Of a stretch of 36,031 nucleotides of DNA, positions 8,095 through 15,577 are shown piece by piece. The notes under the pieces are model-generated. The model saw nothing but the letters and a program-made list of their open reading frames with translations, was not told the origin of the DNA and made no database searches. Position numbers and translations under genes: made by a program. The stretch is from a virus. Position 1 is the stretch's first letter. Every line of letters starts with the position of its first letter. The stretch is taken from positions 1 to 36,031 of IMG/VR virus record IMGVR_UViG_3300034062_000755; one strand, given 5' to 3'.

Positions 8095-8405
8095 TGCCGA
8101 GTATGGTTGCTGTGATGCGCGCTCGAGTTGCTCGAGTGCTGTTTCGATCTCGCGCCTACAAGCGAGCCCTGATCGATGGTAAGACGAATCAGTTATCGCA
8201 AGACGGGCAGATCATCCTCGCCCATCTGAAGCGATTCTCCCGCTACGGGAAACCGCCTGTCGCCGTGGATAAGGCCGGCGCGACAGATATGTTCGAGGTT
8301 GGCCGCATGGTCGGTCGCCAAGAAACGGTGCAGCTCATTGTCGAGGCGCTGCAACTGGACGAAAAGACCTTGACCAATCTACAAGAGGAATTCATCGATG
8401 AGTGA
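8094..8405 (+). CDS. Bbp19-like phage structural-region protein
   Basis: The product is about 103 residues. The stretch GQIILAHLKRFSRYGKPPV, then DMFEVGRMVGRQETVQLIVE, matches my recollection of the Bbp19-like family named after Bordetella phage BPP-1. The family sits just before the scaffold and capsid genes in BPP-1-type podoviruses, as here. The first ATG (8094) overlaps the previous TGA by one base; ATG 8103 is possible. The last eight bases overlap the scaffold start. The molecular role is unknown. Confidence 0.8.
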   Translation: MPSMVAVMRARVARVLFRSRAYKRALIDGKTNQLSQDGQIILAHLKRFSRYGKPPVAVDKAGATDMFEVGRMVGRQETVQLIVEALQLDEKTLTNLQEEFIDE

Positions 8406-9255
8406 CGATCAAGGGTCTGCGGAAGCAGGCAACCCGACTGCTCCGGCAGCGGCTCCCGCGTGGTACGCGCCGGAAGGGATCGACCAAGGAACGGCAAGCC
8501 AGCTTGGAGAGCTGGTCAAGGCCAAAGGATGGAAGGGGCCGGCTGACGCCCTGTTGTCGTATCAGAATCTCGAGAAGGTGTTCGGCGCTGACAAGGCTGG
8601 ACGCACGATTCTCGCCCCGAAGTCGGATGACGACGCCGAAGGCTGGAGTGCCGTCTATAACCGCCTAGGACGCCCGGAGAGCGCCGACAAGTACGAGTTG
8701 CCAGTACCGGAAGGGGATGACGGTTCGTTCGCTCAGGCTGTCGCTCCGGTGCTTCACGATCTTGGCCTGACTAACAAGCAAGCCAAGGGTCTCGCCGAAT
8801 GGTGGAATCAAACGTCCACACAGCGGATAGAGATGGAGCGCGAGGCTTTCTTGAACAAGTCCGAGGAGGAATTCTCGGCATTGCGTCGGGAATGGGGTGC
8901 CGCGGCTGACCAGAACATCGAGCTTGCCAAGCGAGCGGTCGCCAAGTTCGGCGTTGCTGCCGGATTGGATGCTGACGGTCTCGAGCGATTGGAGCAGGCG
9001 ATCGGCACCGGCCCGATGATCAAGCTGTTCCAAGCGGTCGGTTCGGCGTTTGCGGAAGGCACGTTTGTCGGATCTGAAGCGCAGACCGGCGGCGCGCTGA
9101 CTCCGCAGGCTGCAAAGAACAAGATTGCTGGGATGTTCGCGGATCAGGAGTTCATGGGTCGCTACATGAACCGTGACGAGAAGGTTCGTCAAGGTGCGAT
9201 CGAGGAGATGATGCGACTGCAACGAATGGCTAACCCAGAGCTGTTTACAGAGTAG
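8398..9255 (+). CDS. Capsid scaffolding-like protein
   Basis: The product is 285 residues, acidic and Ala/Glu-rich, with a low-complexity N-terminus (GNPTAPAAAPAWYAPEG). A central region contains AEGWSAVYNRLGRPESADKY, a phrase typical of podovirus scaffold/head-assembly proteins. A charged helical C-terminus follows (DEKVRQGAIEEMMRLQRM). It lies directly before the major capsid gene, the usual scaffold position, and ends upstream of a hairpin and terminator. It would guide procapsid assembly and then leave. No protease motif is seen. Confidence 0.85.
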   Translation: MSDDQGSAEAGNPTAPAAAPAWYAPEGIDQGTASQLGELVKAKGWKGPADALLSYQNLEKVFGADKAGRTILAPKSDDDAEGWSAVYNRLGRPESADKYELPVPEGDDGSFAQAVAPVLHDLGLTNKQAKGLAEWWNQTSTQRIEMEREAFLNKSEEEFSALRREWGAAADQNIELAKRAVAKFGVAAGLDADGLERLEQAIGTGPMIKLFQAVGSAFAEGTFVGSEAQTGGALTPQAAKNKIAGMFADQEFMGRYMNRDEKVRQGAIEEMMRLQRMANPELFTE

Positions 9256-9266
9256 TTGCTAGTGTG

Positions 9267-9295
9267 ATACGCGCGAGGTACTATCCTCGGCGTAT
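9267..9295 (+). other. Stable hairpin after the scaffold gene
   Basis: ATACGC (9267-9272) pairs with GCGTAT (9290-9295), and CGAGG (9274-9278) pairs with CCTCG (9285-9289), with one bulged G and a six-base loop. No U-tract follows, so this is not a classic terminator. It lies 12 bases after the scaffold stop and 22 bases before a true terminator. It may protect the scaffold mRNA 3' end or be a processing site. Confidence 0.6.
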
Positions 9296-9316
9296 TCTCC
9301 TGTGAGAGCTAGACTT

Positions 9317-9349
9317 GAGACCCGGGAGAAATCTCGGGTCTCTTTTTTT
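9317..9349 (+). terminator. Rho-independent terminator between scaffold and major capsid genes
   Basis: GAGACCCG (9317-9324) pairs perfectly with CGGGTCTC (9335-9342) around a ten-base loop, followed by seven T (9343-9349). It would end or attenuate transcription from the portal-scaffold side and lets the capsid gene be expressed at its own level. Confidence 0.9.
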
Positions 9350-9497
9350 GCGCATAGGACAGGGCAAGTCGCAAGACCCCAACTGACAGTCGGAAAGACG
9401 ACCGATCGGTGAGAGCGTATCTCGCAAGGATTCTGGCCCCGGCAACGGACAAGCCATCCGAGAAACACTACATATTTAGTTTTTTTGGAGGGCTATC
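9350..9497 (+). promoter_or_regulatory. Leader region of the major capsid gene
   Basis: The 148 bases after the terminator hold no gene. They contain a perfect 10-base palindrome ACCGATCGGT (9401-9410), an AT-rich stretch ending in eight T (about 9470-9486), and a strong GGAGG six bases before the capsid ATG. A promoter is expected here, since a terminator precedes a highly expressed gene. No convincing -35/-10 pair is visible, so the promoter is inferred rather than seen. Confidence 0.4.
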
Positions 9498-10385
9498 ATG
9501 GCCGACAATATTGCATCAGTTTATGCCGTACAGTACGGCACTAACATCTCGCTGCTTTTGCAGCAAAAGGGCTCCAAGCTGCGCACTTCTGTGCAGACTG
9601 GTTCGTACAAAGGCAAGCAGTCTGAAGTCGTCACGCAGTACGGTGCTACCGCTGCTCGTGCCGTTTCGACCCGCTATTCGCCGATCGTCCCGGTCAACAC
9701 TCCTAACGCTCGCCGTTGGGTGTTCCCAGAAGATTTCGATTGGGCTGACCTGATCGACAACTTCGACAAGCTCCGTCTCCTCGCTGATCCGCAGTCTGCC
9801 TATGCGCAGAACGGTCTGTACGCGATGGGCCGTGCGATGGACGATGTGATCATCAACGGTATGCTCGGCGACAACAAGACGGGCGAAGCTGGCGGCACGA
9901 CCACGGGCTTTGACACGACCAACCAGCGCGTTGCTGTGAACTACGCTGCCTCGGGCAACGTGGGCCTCACGGTCGACAAGCTGCGCGAAGCGCGTCGCAT
10001 CCTGATGGAGAACGAGGTTGATCTCGACGCGGAGCCGGTGTATTGCGCCATCTCTGCCGAGCAGCACGATGATCTCTTGGGCCAGATCCAAGTGGTCTCG
10101 AGCGACTTCAACAGCGACACTCCGGTGATGAAGGATGGCAAGGTCATGCAGTTCCTTGGCATCAACTTCATCCACAGCGAGCGTTTGCCGACGAGCTCGA
10201 GCCATCGCCGCTGCCCGGTGTGGGTGCCTTCGGGCGTTCACTTGGGTATGTGGAATGACATCATGTCTGACATCACGCAGCGTCGTGACCTCTCCTCGCA
10301 CCCGTATCAGGTTTACCTGATGGGTACCTTTGGTGCTACCCGCACCGAAGAGAAGAAGGTCGTTGACATCCTCTGCGCTGAATAA
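9498..10385 (+). CDS. Major capsid protein
   Basis: The product is 295 residues. The N-terminus (NIASVYAVQYGTNISLLLQQ, then KGSKLRTSVQTGSYKGKQSE), the RRWVFPEDFDWADLIDNFDK segment near residue 75 and AYAQNGLYAMGRAMDDVIIN are characteristic of the capsid family found in BPP-1/BcepC6B-type and many aquatic podoviruses. Strong GGAGG ribosome binding and its own leader after a terminator fit high expression. The HK97-type fold is expected from the family but not provable by eye. It follows the scaffold gene. Confidence 0.9.
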   Translation: MADNIASVYAVQYGTNISLLLQQKGSKLRTSVQTGSYKGKQSEVVTQYGATAARAVSTRYSPIVPVNTPNARRWVFPEDFDWADLIDNFDKLRLLADPQSAYAQNGLYAMGRAMDDVIINGMLGDNKTGEAGGTTTGFDTTNQRVAVNYAASGNVGLTVDKLREARRILMENEVDLDAEPVYCAISAEQHDDLLGQIQVVSSDFNSDTPVMKDGKVMQFLGINFIHSERLPTSSSHRRCPVWVPSGVHLGMWNDIMSDITQRRDLSSHPYQVYLMGTFGATRTEEKKVVDILCAE

Positions 10386-10399
10386 GGGAGTAAACGAAA

Positions 10400-10903
10400 A
10401 TGGCAGTTGTAGCAGTTAAGTCAACCCTTATCACCAACGCAGACGCCCTTCCGGCTGTGCTCAATAGCCCCCGTGTAGACGGTGGTTTTGAGCGCATCGA
10501 GGTGGCGACCGCTGCGATCACCTCTGGCGACAACACGGGTTCGACGTACCGTATGTTCCGCGTTCCCTCGAATGCGGTGATGACGGATCTTCGAATCTAT
10601 TCGCCGGACATCGGCACCACGACGATCTCCGACATTGGCCTGTATCGCACAGCCAAGGACGGCGGCGCTGTGGTCGATGCTGACTTCTTTGCCTCGGCTC
10701 TGTCTCTCAAGGACGGCGCGATTAACGGCACGGATGTTCTGCACGAGTCGGCTGTGTTCTCGATCGCGAACAGCGGCAAAGAGCTGTGGGACGCCCTCGG
10801 CCTCACCTCTGACCCGTCGGTGTTCTACGATGTGGCTTTCACGCTCACCGCAGACGCTGATGCGACTGCGACCGTGAAGCTCATCGGTCGTTACGCGGCG
10901 TAA
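10400..10903 (+). CDS. Head decoration-like structural protein
   Basis: The product is 167 residues, predicted rich in beta strands (RIEVATAAITSGDNTGSTYR, then MFRVPSNAVMTDLRIYSPD), with no signal or membrane segment. It starts 14 bases after the capsid stop and is followed directly by a terminator, so capsid and this gene form a separate high-expression unit. In related phages the gene after the capsid codes for a virion protein of this size with the same 'YRMFRVPS ... DLRIYS' style. Decoration or stabilisation of the head is inferred. Confidence 0.65.
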   Translation: MAVVAVKSTLITNADALPAVLNSPRVDGGFERIEVATAAITSGDNTGSTYRMFRVPSNAVMTDLRIYSPDIGTTTISDIGLYRTAKDGGAVVDADFFASALSLKDGAINGTDVLHESAVFSIANSGKELWDALGLTSDPSVFYDVAFTLTADADATATVKLIGRYAA

Positions 10904-10910
10904 GAAACAA

Positions 10911-10940
10911 GGGCGGGTCGGGAAACCGGCTCGCCCTTTT
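10911..10940 (+). terminator. Rho-independent terminator with GNRA loop
   Basis: GGGCGGGTCGG (10911-10921) pairs along its whole length with CCGGCTCGCCC (10926-10936), with two G-U pairs, closed by a GAAA tetraloop and followed by TTTT. It ends the capsid/decoration unit. The short T run suggests partial read-through into the tail genes. Confidence 0.9.
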
Positions 10941-10956
10941 CTCCTAGGAGAGAATC

Positions 10957-11148
10957 ATGGCAGATCGTTTTTACGGTATTGATCGCGGCGAGCAAGGCGT
11001 TCGTAACGTGACGGAAGGCTCGTCATCGACGGCGACCACGGACGTTGAAGTGCGCGTAGACCTGATCGGAATGAGCAAGCTCGAAGTTTTGCTTGCTCTT
11101 GACACGATCAAGGAAGCAATTCTTCAAGATACTTGGCCGCCGGCTTAA
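10957..11148 (+). CDS. Small protein of the head-tail junction region
   Basis: The product is 63 residues: a polar start (GIDRGEQGVRNVTEGSSSTA), then a strand and two helices (TTDVEVRVDLIGMSKLEVLL, ALDTIKEAILQDTWPPA). AGGAG lies eight bases before ATG. The position between decoration protein and tail tube A suggests a small virion or assembly part. No family can be named with confidence. Confidence 0.7.
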   Translation: MADRFYGIDRGEQGVRNVTEGSSSTATTDVEVRVDLIGMSKLEVLLALDTIKEAILQDTWPPA

Positions 11149-11166
11149 CGGTCTCGGGGTCTCCCG

Positions 11167-11769
11167 ATGGCCGCTAGCAATGTAGCAATCGCAAACCTCG
11201 CGCTGACAAAGCTCGGGGATTTGCGCATTTTGAATCTCACGGACAACACTAAGCCTGCCCGTGAAGTGAATGCCGTGTTCGATATGACACGGGACTATCT
11301 CCAGCGCCGATTCTCTTGGCGCTTTTGCATTAAGCGAGCGAATCTCGCTGCCGACACAACGACTCCGCTTTGGGATTGGGCCTATCAGTATCCGTTGCCC
11401 ACCGACTGTATGCGCATCCTGCAAGTCGGCCAATGGTATCCGACGCCTGACCTGTCGGATCTGATCTCGACTGGCGGTCAAGAGTATGTGGTTGAGGGAA
11501 AGTACATTCTCTCGAATCAGGCTGGCCCGTTGAAGCTGCGCTATCTGTCCCGGGTGACTGACCCGGTACAGTTCGATGCGGCGTTCGATATGGCTTTCTC
11601 CGCCTACCTTGCATACATTCTCGCCGAGCCTTTGACGGCGAGCGCGGAGCAGAAGCAGATGGCTTATAACGATTATCGTAATGCGATAAAGGATGCCGTC
11701 ATCGCCAACGCGATTGAAAACCCACCGGAGTCTCTCGCAGACCAGACTTGGATCTTGGCGAGGCTGTAA
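11167..11769 (+). CDS. Tail tubular protein A-like (adaptor/gatekeeper)
   Basis: The product is 200 residues. The start ASNVAIANLALTKLGDLRI and the segment NAVFDMTRDYLQRRFSWRFCIKRA are the hallmark of T7 gp11-type tail tubular protein A / head-tail adaptors. The later QYPLPTDCMRILQV and YNDYRNAIKDAVIANAIE also fit. The ring it forms joins portal to nozzle. The length is usual for the family (about 190-200). It lies three bases before the tube B-like gene. Confidence 0.88.
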   Translation: MAASNVAIANLALTKLGDLRILNLTDNTKPAREVNAVFDMTRDYLQRRFSWRFCIKRANLAADTTTPLWDWAYQYPLPTDCMRILQVGQWYPTPDLSDLISTGGQEYVVEGKYILSNQAGPLKLRYLSRVTDPVQFDAAFDMAFSAYLAYILAEPLTASAEQKQMAYNDYRNAIKDAVIANAIENPPESLADQTWILARL

Positions 11770-11772
11770 CGC

Positions 11773-14643
11773 ATGGCAAAGGTTTCGCCTGCGATCTCGA
11801 ATTTCAACGGCGGCGAGGTCGGCCCTCTCTTATCTGGCCGCGTCGACTTTGAGAAATACTCGAGCTCCTGCTACAAGATGGAGCGTTTTGTTCCGACCGT
11901 GCAGGGGCCGGCCAAGCGAATGCCTGGTACACGGTTCGTTTTGCCGACCAAGTATCAGGACAAAGTTTCGTATCTCAAGCGATTTGAGTTCTCGTTCGAT
12001 CAAGCCTATGTGCTTGAGTTCGGCGACCAATACGTTCGTTTCTTTACCGATCGCGGTGTGGTACTCGGTGACACACTTGATATCACCAATATCACTAAAG
12101 CCAATCCTGGCGTATTAACGTACACCGGCACCGATCCTGCCGACGGCGACTGGTTCCTTGTGAGCGGCGTTGAGGGCATGACCGAGCTCAATGGCCGATA
12201 TGTGCAAGTCTCAAGCGTCAATACCGGCGCAAATACTTTTTCTCTGAAAGACTGGTTTGGCAATGCCATTGACACGACTAACTATGGCACATACGTCTAC
12301 AACGGCGATCTGCAAAAAGTCTATGAGATTGCGAGTCCGTACACCGAGGCCGATTTAACGAATCCAGAAGGCGGCTGCGCGCTTTCTATCGTCCAGTCTG
12401 GTGATGTGCTCTATATCGGCTGCGAGGGCTATGCGCCGCGCACGTTGACCCGTAGTGGTAACACGAGCTGGGCATTCGCGACTTACGCTCCGACCGATGG
12501 CCCGTTCCAGGTCGAGCCAATCGACTACAAGAATTTCACGCTCGGTGCATCATCTGGTACTGGCGTCTCGCTTGCCTGTACGACAAACATATTTGAGAAC
12601 GAGCACGTTGGGATGCTGCTCCGGCTGGAGCCGGTCAACATCACGACGCCGCCTTGGGAAACGAATAAGGCGGTCTCTGCGACCAATCTGCGCAAGTCTG
12701 ATGGCAAGTATTACGAGGCCACCAACTCCGCTACAACGGGCTCTGTGCGCCCTATACACGAAGAAGGCACCGAGTCTGATGGTGCGGTGACTTGGGAGTA
12801 TCTGCACCCCGGCTACGTCATCGTCAAAGTGACTGCGATTACAGATGCGCAGAATGCGACCGTTGACATCATCGGCCCGGGCATTGCTCCTGCCGAGGTG
12901 GTTGCCGGTGACGATTGCCGTTACCGGATTGGCGCATGGGGTGAGGCGACAGGCGCTGCGTTCCCGTACAAGGTCGCTTTCTGGCGCGATCGACTGTGGT
13001 GGGCTGGCAATCAGCAGATTTATGCGTCTGTGGCCGGCGACTACTTGTCTATGGCTCCCGATACACTCGGTGAGATTCTGGCCGATAACGCGATCTCGCT
13101 GACGCTTTCGGTCGGCACGGTCGACAAGATCCGCTGGATGACGGCATCGGATGTGCTGCTCGTTGGCACGGCAGGCTCCGAAGTCGCCGTGCAGGAGATT
13201 ACGCCGAACCAAGTGCTTGGCCCCGAGAACGTCAAGTACGAGATCCAGTCGGCTGAAGGTTCGCGAGAGCTGGAGCCGGTGCTGGTCGAAGATTCCGTGC
13301 TGTTCGTGCGCATCGGTGGCCGACGCATTCTCGAGCTGCGGTTCGACATCCAGTCTGACTCTTGGGTTCCGCGCGACATGAACGTGCTGTATCCCGAGAT
13401 CACGCAGTCCGGCATTGTCGAAATGGCTTACCAGAAGGAGCCGGACAACATCATCTGGACGGTGCTATCTAACGGTCGCTTGCTTGGCATGACTTATGAC
13501 CGAGAGCAGAACGTCTACGGCTGGCACCGCCATCCGATTGCAGGAACGAATTCCAAGGTCAAGTCAGCGCAAGTCATTACTAGCCCAGATGCTAGTGTCA
13601 ACGACGTTTGGGTGATTGTTGAGCGATTGATTACATCTGCGTCTGTAGCCAACTATCAACTGCTTGAAGATGGCTCGTTTTTGTTGCTTGAAGATGGATT
13701 TAAGGTGTTGTCTGAAACATCTGTTTCCGGCGCAAACACTCGCAAATACGTTGAGTATTTTGCTGAAGGCTTTGAGCAAAATGATGATATTGAGGGAGCG
13801 GTCTATCTTGATACCTCTCTTGAGTTTGACGGCGCTGTAGCAGAAACATTGTTGCCGGGTTCTGGCGCGATTGTTCGTGGCGCTACGAATGTCCCATTCA
13901 CGGTGACATCATCGTTTGAATTGACAACAGAAGCTGATGATTTCCTGCTTACTGAAGCCAGCGAATTCATCGCGATGAATGATGATGTGTTTGTTGCTGG
14001 AGATGTTGGCCGAGAAATCCGAGTTCGCTATTTCGATGAATCCATTGAGCAATGGCGCACTTCTCGAGCGTTGATCACAAGCTATGTCAATGAGAATGAA
14101 GTTCGCTGCACGATTCTTTCTCCGTTCCAAAGTGAGAATGAGATCCCGGCCAATGGCTGGCGCATGACTTCTACGGTTATCAAGGGTCTCTGGCATCTTG
14201 AAGGGCAGACTGTTTCTGCTCTGGCTGACGGCGCAGAAGTTGAAAACTTGATTGTGTCCAATGGATCTATCACGCTGCCGGTGGCTGCTGCTCGAGCACA
14301 GATCGGTCTGCCGTATACGTCTACGCTTGCCACTCAAAGGATTGATGCGGGTGCCACGGATGGCACGGCGCAAGGCAAGACCAAGCGATACCATCAGATC
14401 GTGATGCGCCTCTATGCAAGTCTCGGTGGCAAGGTCGGGCCGGATGCGACGAACACGGATTACATCCTGTATCGATCGCTGTCAGACTACATGGATGAGA
14501 CGCCGCCGATCTTGACCGGCGACACCGATAAGTTCCCGTATCCCGGTGGATACGAAACCGATGGCCGAATCTGGGTGCTGGCCGATCAGCCGTTGCCGCT
14601 GACTGTGGTTGCGATGTATCCGCGATTGAGGACGGAGGACTAA
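11773..14643 (+). CDS. Tail tubular protein B-like (nozzle) protein with period-8 repeats
   Basis: The product is 956 residues. The opening AKVSPAISNFNGGEVGPLLSG and DFEKYSSSCYKMERFVPTVQ, then GPAKRMPGTRFV, is typical of podovirus nozzle (T7 gp12-like) proteins. KVAFWRDRLWWAGNQQIYAS and the later WHRHPIAGTNSKV also fit. It is longer than T7 gp12 (~800) because of an insert around 627-740 with octad repeats (LLEDGSFL / LLEDGFKV; LTTEADDF / LLTEASEF). The DNA there is more AT-rich than its flanks. It forms the tail end through which DNA leaves. The stop overlaps the next ATG (TAATG). Confidence 0.87.
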   Translation: MAKVSPAISNFNGGEVGPLLSGRVDFEKYSSSCYKMERFVPTVQGPAKRMPGTRFVLPTKYQDKVSYLKRFEFSFDQAYVLEFGDQYVRFFTDRGVVLGDTLDITNITKANPGVLTYTGTDPADGDWFLVSGVEGMTELNGRYVQVSSVNTGANTFSLKDWFGNAIDTTNYGTYVYNGDLQKVYEIASPYTEADLTNPEGGCALSIVQSGDVLYIGCEGYAPRTLTRSGNTSWAFATYAPTDGPFQVEPIDYKNFTLGASSGTGVSLACTTNIFENEHVGMLLRLEPVNITTPPWETNKAVSATNLRKSDGKYYEATNSATTGSVRPIHEEGTESDGAVTWEYLHPGYVIVKVTAITDAQNATVDIIGPGIAPAEVVAGDDCRYRIGAWGEATGAAFPYKVAFWRDRLWWAGNQQIYASVAGDYLSMAPDTLGEILADNAISLTLSVGTVDKIRWMTASDVLLVGTAGSEVAVQEITPNQVLGPENVKYEIQSAEGSRELEPVLVEDSVLFVRIGGRRILELRFDIQSDSWVPRDMNVLYPEITQSGIVEMAYQKEPDNIIWTVLSNGRLLGMTYDREQNVYGWHRHPIAGTNSKVKSAQVITSPDASVNDVWVIVERLITSASVANYQLLEDGSFLLLEDGFKVLSETSVSGANTRKYVEYFAEGFEQNDDIEGAVYLDTSLEFDGAVAETLLPGSGAIVRGATNVPFTVTSSFELTTEADDFLLTEASEFIAMNDDVFVAGDVGREIRVRYFDESIEQWRTSRALITSYVNENEVRCTILSPFQSENEIPANGWRMTSTVIKGLWHLEGQTVSALADGAEVENLIVSNGSITLPVAAARAQIGLPYTSTLATQRIDAGATDGTAQGKTKRYHQIVMRLYASLGGKVGPDATNTDYILYRSLSDYMDETPPILTGDTDKFPYPGGYETDGRIWVLADQPLPLTVVAMYPRLRTED

Positions 14644-15068
14644 TGGAAGTCGTCTCGTTCAACGCTAAATATCTGCGAGCTATGGTGCTGCAAGATGCCC
14701 AGCAAGTCATGGCCCCTCTGGTGTTTGATGATGAATACTGCGAGCAGCTCGTGGCAGCCGGCCCCGCCTACACCGTATTGGCTGGCGAGAAGCCCGTCAT
14801 GTGCGCAGGCGTGGCAGAGATGTGGGCGAACCGATATGCCGCATGGGCATGGCTGGCAAAAGATGCAGGGCCGCACATGGTTGGCCTCACGCGGATCGTT
14901 GACGACTATCTGAACACTCGCCCGTATCGCCGAATTGAGGCGTATGTGGATGCTCGTTTCCCGCAGGGGCATCGATGGGCAAAGATGCTGCGGTTTGAGT
15001 TTGAAGGCTTGATGCGCTCGTTTGGGACAAGCGGTCAAGATATGGCGATGTATTCGAGGATTCAGTAA
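14643..15068 (+). CDS. GNAT-like internal virion/assembly protein (T7 gp13-type position)
   Basis: The product is 141 residues. A fold like the N-acetyltransferase (GNAT) type is suggested by the order of segments (VLAGEKPVMCAGVAEMWANR, AWAWLAKDAGPHMVG, YRRIEAYVDARFPQGHRWAK, LRFEFEGLMRSFG). T7 gp13 (internal virion protein A, DUF2833) has the same gene position between nozzle and gp14-like protein. The acetyl-CoA-binding loop is not clearly conserved, so a structural or assembly role is more likely than catalysis. It is overlapped by one base at both ends. Confidence 0.75.
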   Translation: MEVVSFNAKYLRAMVLQDAQQVMAPLVFDDEYCEQLVAAGPAYTVLAGEKPVMCAGVAEMWANRYAAWAWLAKDAGPHMVGLTRIVDDYLNTRPYRRIEAYVDARFPQGHRWAKMLRFEFEGLMRSFGTSGQDMAMYSRIQ

Positions 15069-15577
15069 TGGCGCAGTTCATACCATTTATTGCTGCTGCT
15101 GCCTCCGCTACGGCGACGATCGCTGAAACAGCGCAGGCTCGCAAAGTCGGCGAGGCGCAAGCTCGAGGGCTAGAGGAGCAGGCCCGTGCTGCATCTTTGG
15201 AGGCTGGAGCCGCAGAAGAAGCGCAGCGCAGGCAAGCTCGTGAGGCGTTTGGCGCTACACGAGCGGCTGGTGCGCAGATGGGATTGCTGGAATCGGCATC
15301 CTTTGCTGATGCTTACTCGCAAGCCGCGACTGCTGCCGAGTTAGATGCGCTCAATATCCGGTACGAAGGCGAAGGTCGCCGACGCGGGTTGATGTTTGAG
15401 GCTGGCGCTACCCGTGCCGCCAAGCCGTTATGGGGACCGGCAATTCTTTCCGCTGGTACCAATGCTTTGATGGCATTTTCTGCCGCTGGCGGTAAGCTGC
15501 CGACTGGCGGCGGTGCGCCAAAAGCGCCCAGATCTAGCAGTCTGATGGCGCGCAATCCGTTCAAGGGAGCCGCGTGA
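15068..15577 (+). CDS. Internal virion protein, T7 gp14-like
   Basis: The product is 169 residues. A hydrophobic Ala-rich N-terminus (FIPFIAAAASATATIAE) leads into a long Ala/Glu/Arg coiled coil (residues 25-90: EQARAASLEAGAAEEAQRRQ) and a Gly/Ala-rich segment (SAGTNALMAFSAAGG). T7 gp14 has the same layout and is ejected first to form the outer-membrane channel. It starts at the base shared with the previous stop and ends overlapping the next gene. Confidence 0.8.
   Translation: MAQFIPFIAAAASATATIAETAQARKVGEAQARGLEEQARAASLEAGAAEEAQRRQAREAFGATRAAGAQMGLLESASFADAYSQAATAAELDALNIRYEGEGRRRGLMFEAGATRAAKPLWGPAILSAGTNALMAFSAAGGKLPTGGGAPKAPRSSSLMARNPFKGAA

Noticed and set aside
9516-10301. Minus-strand open frame opposite the major capsid gene
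   Set aside because: Same shadow effect; no ribosome site and Arg/His-rich composition.
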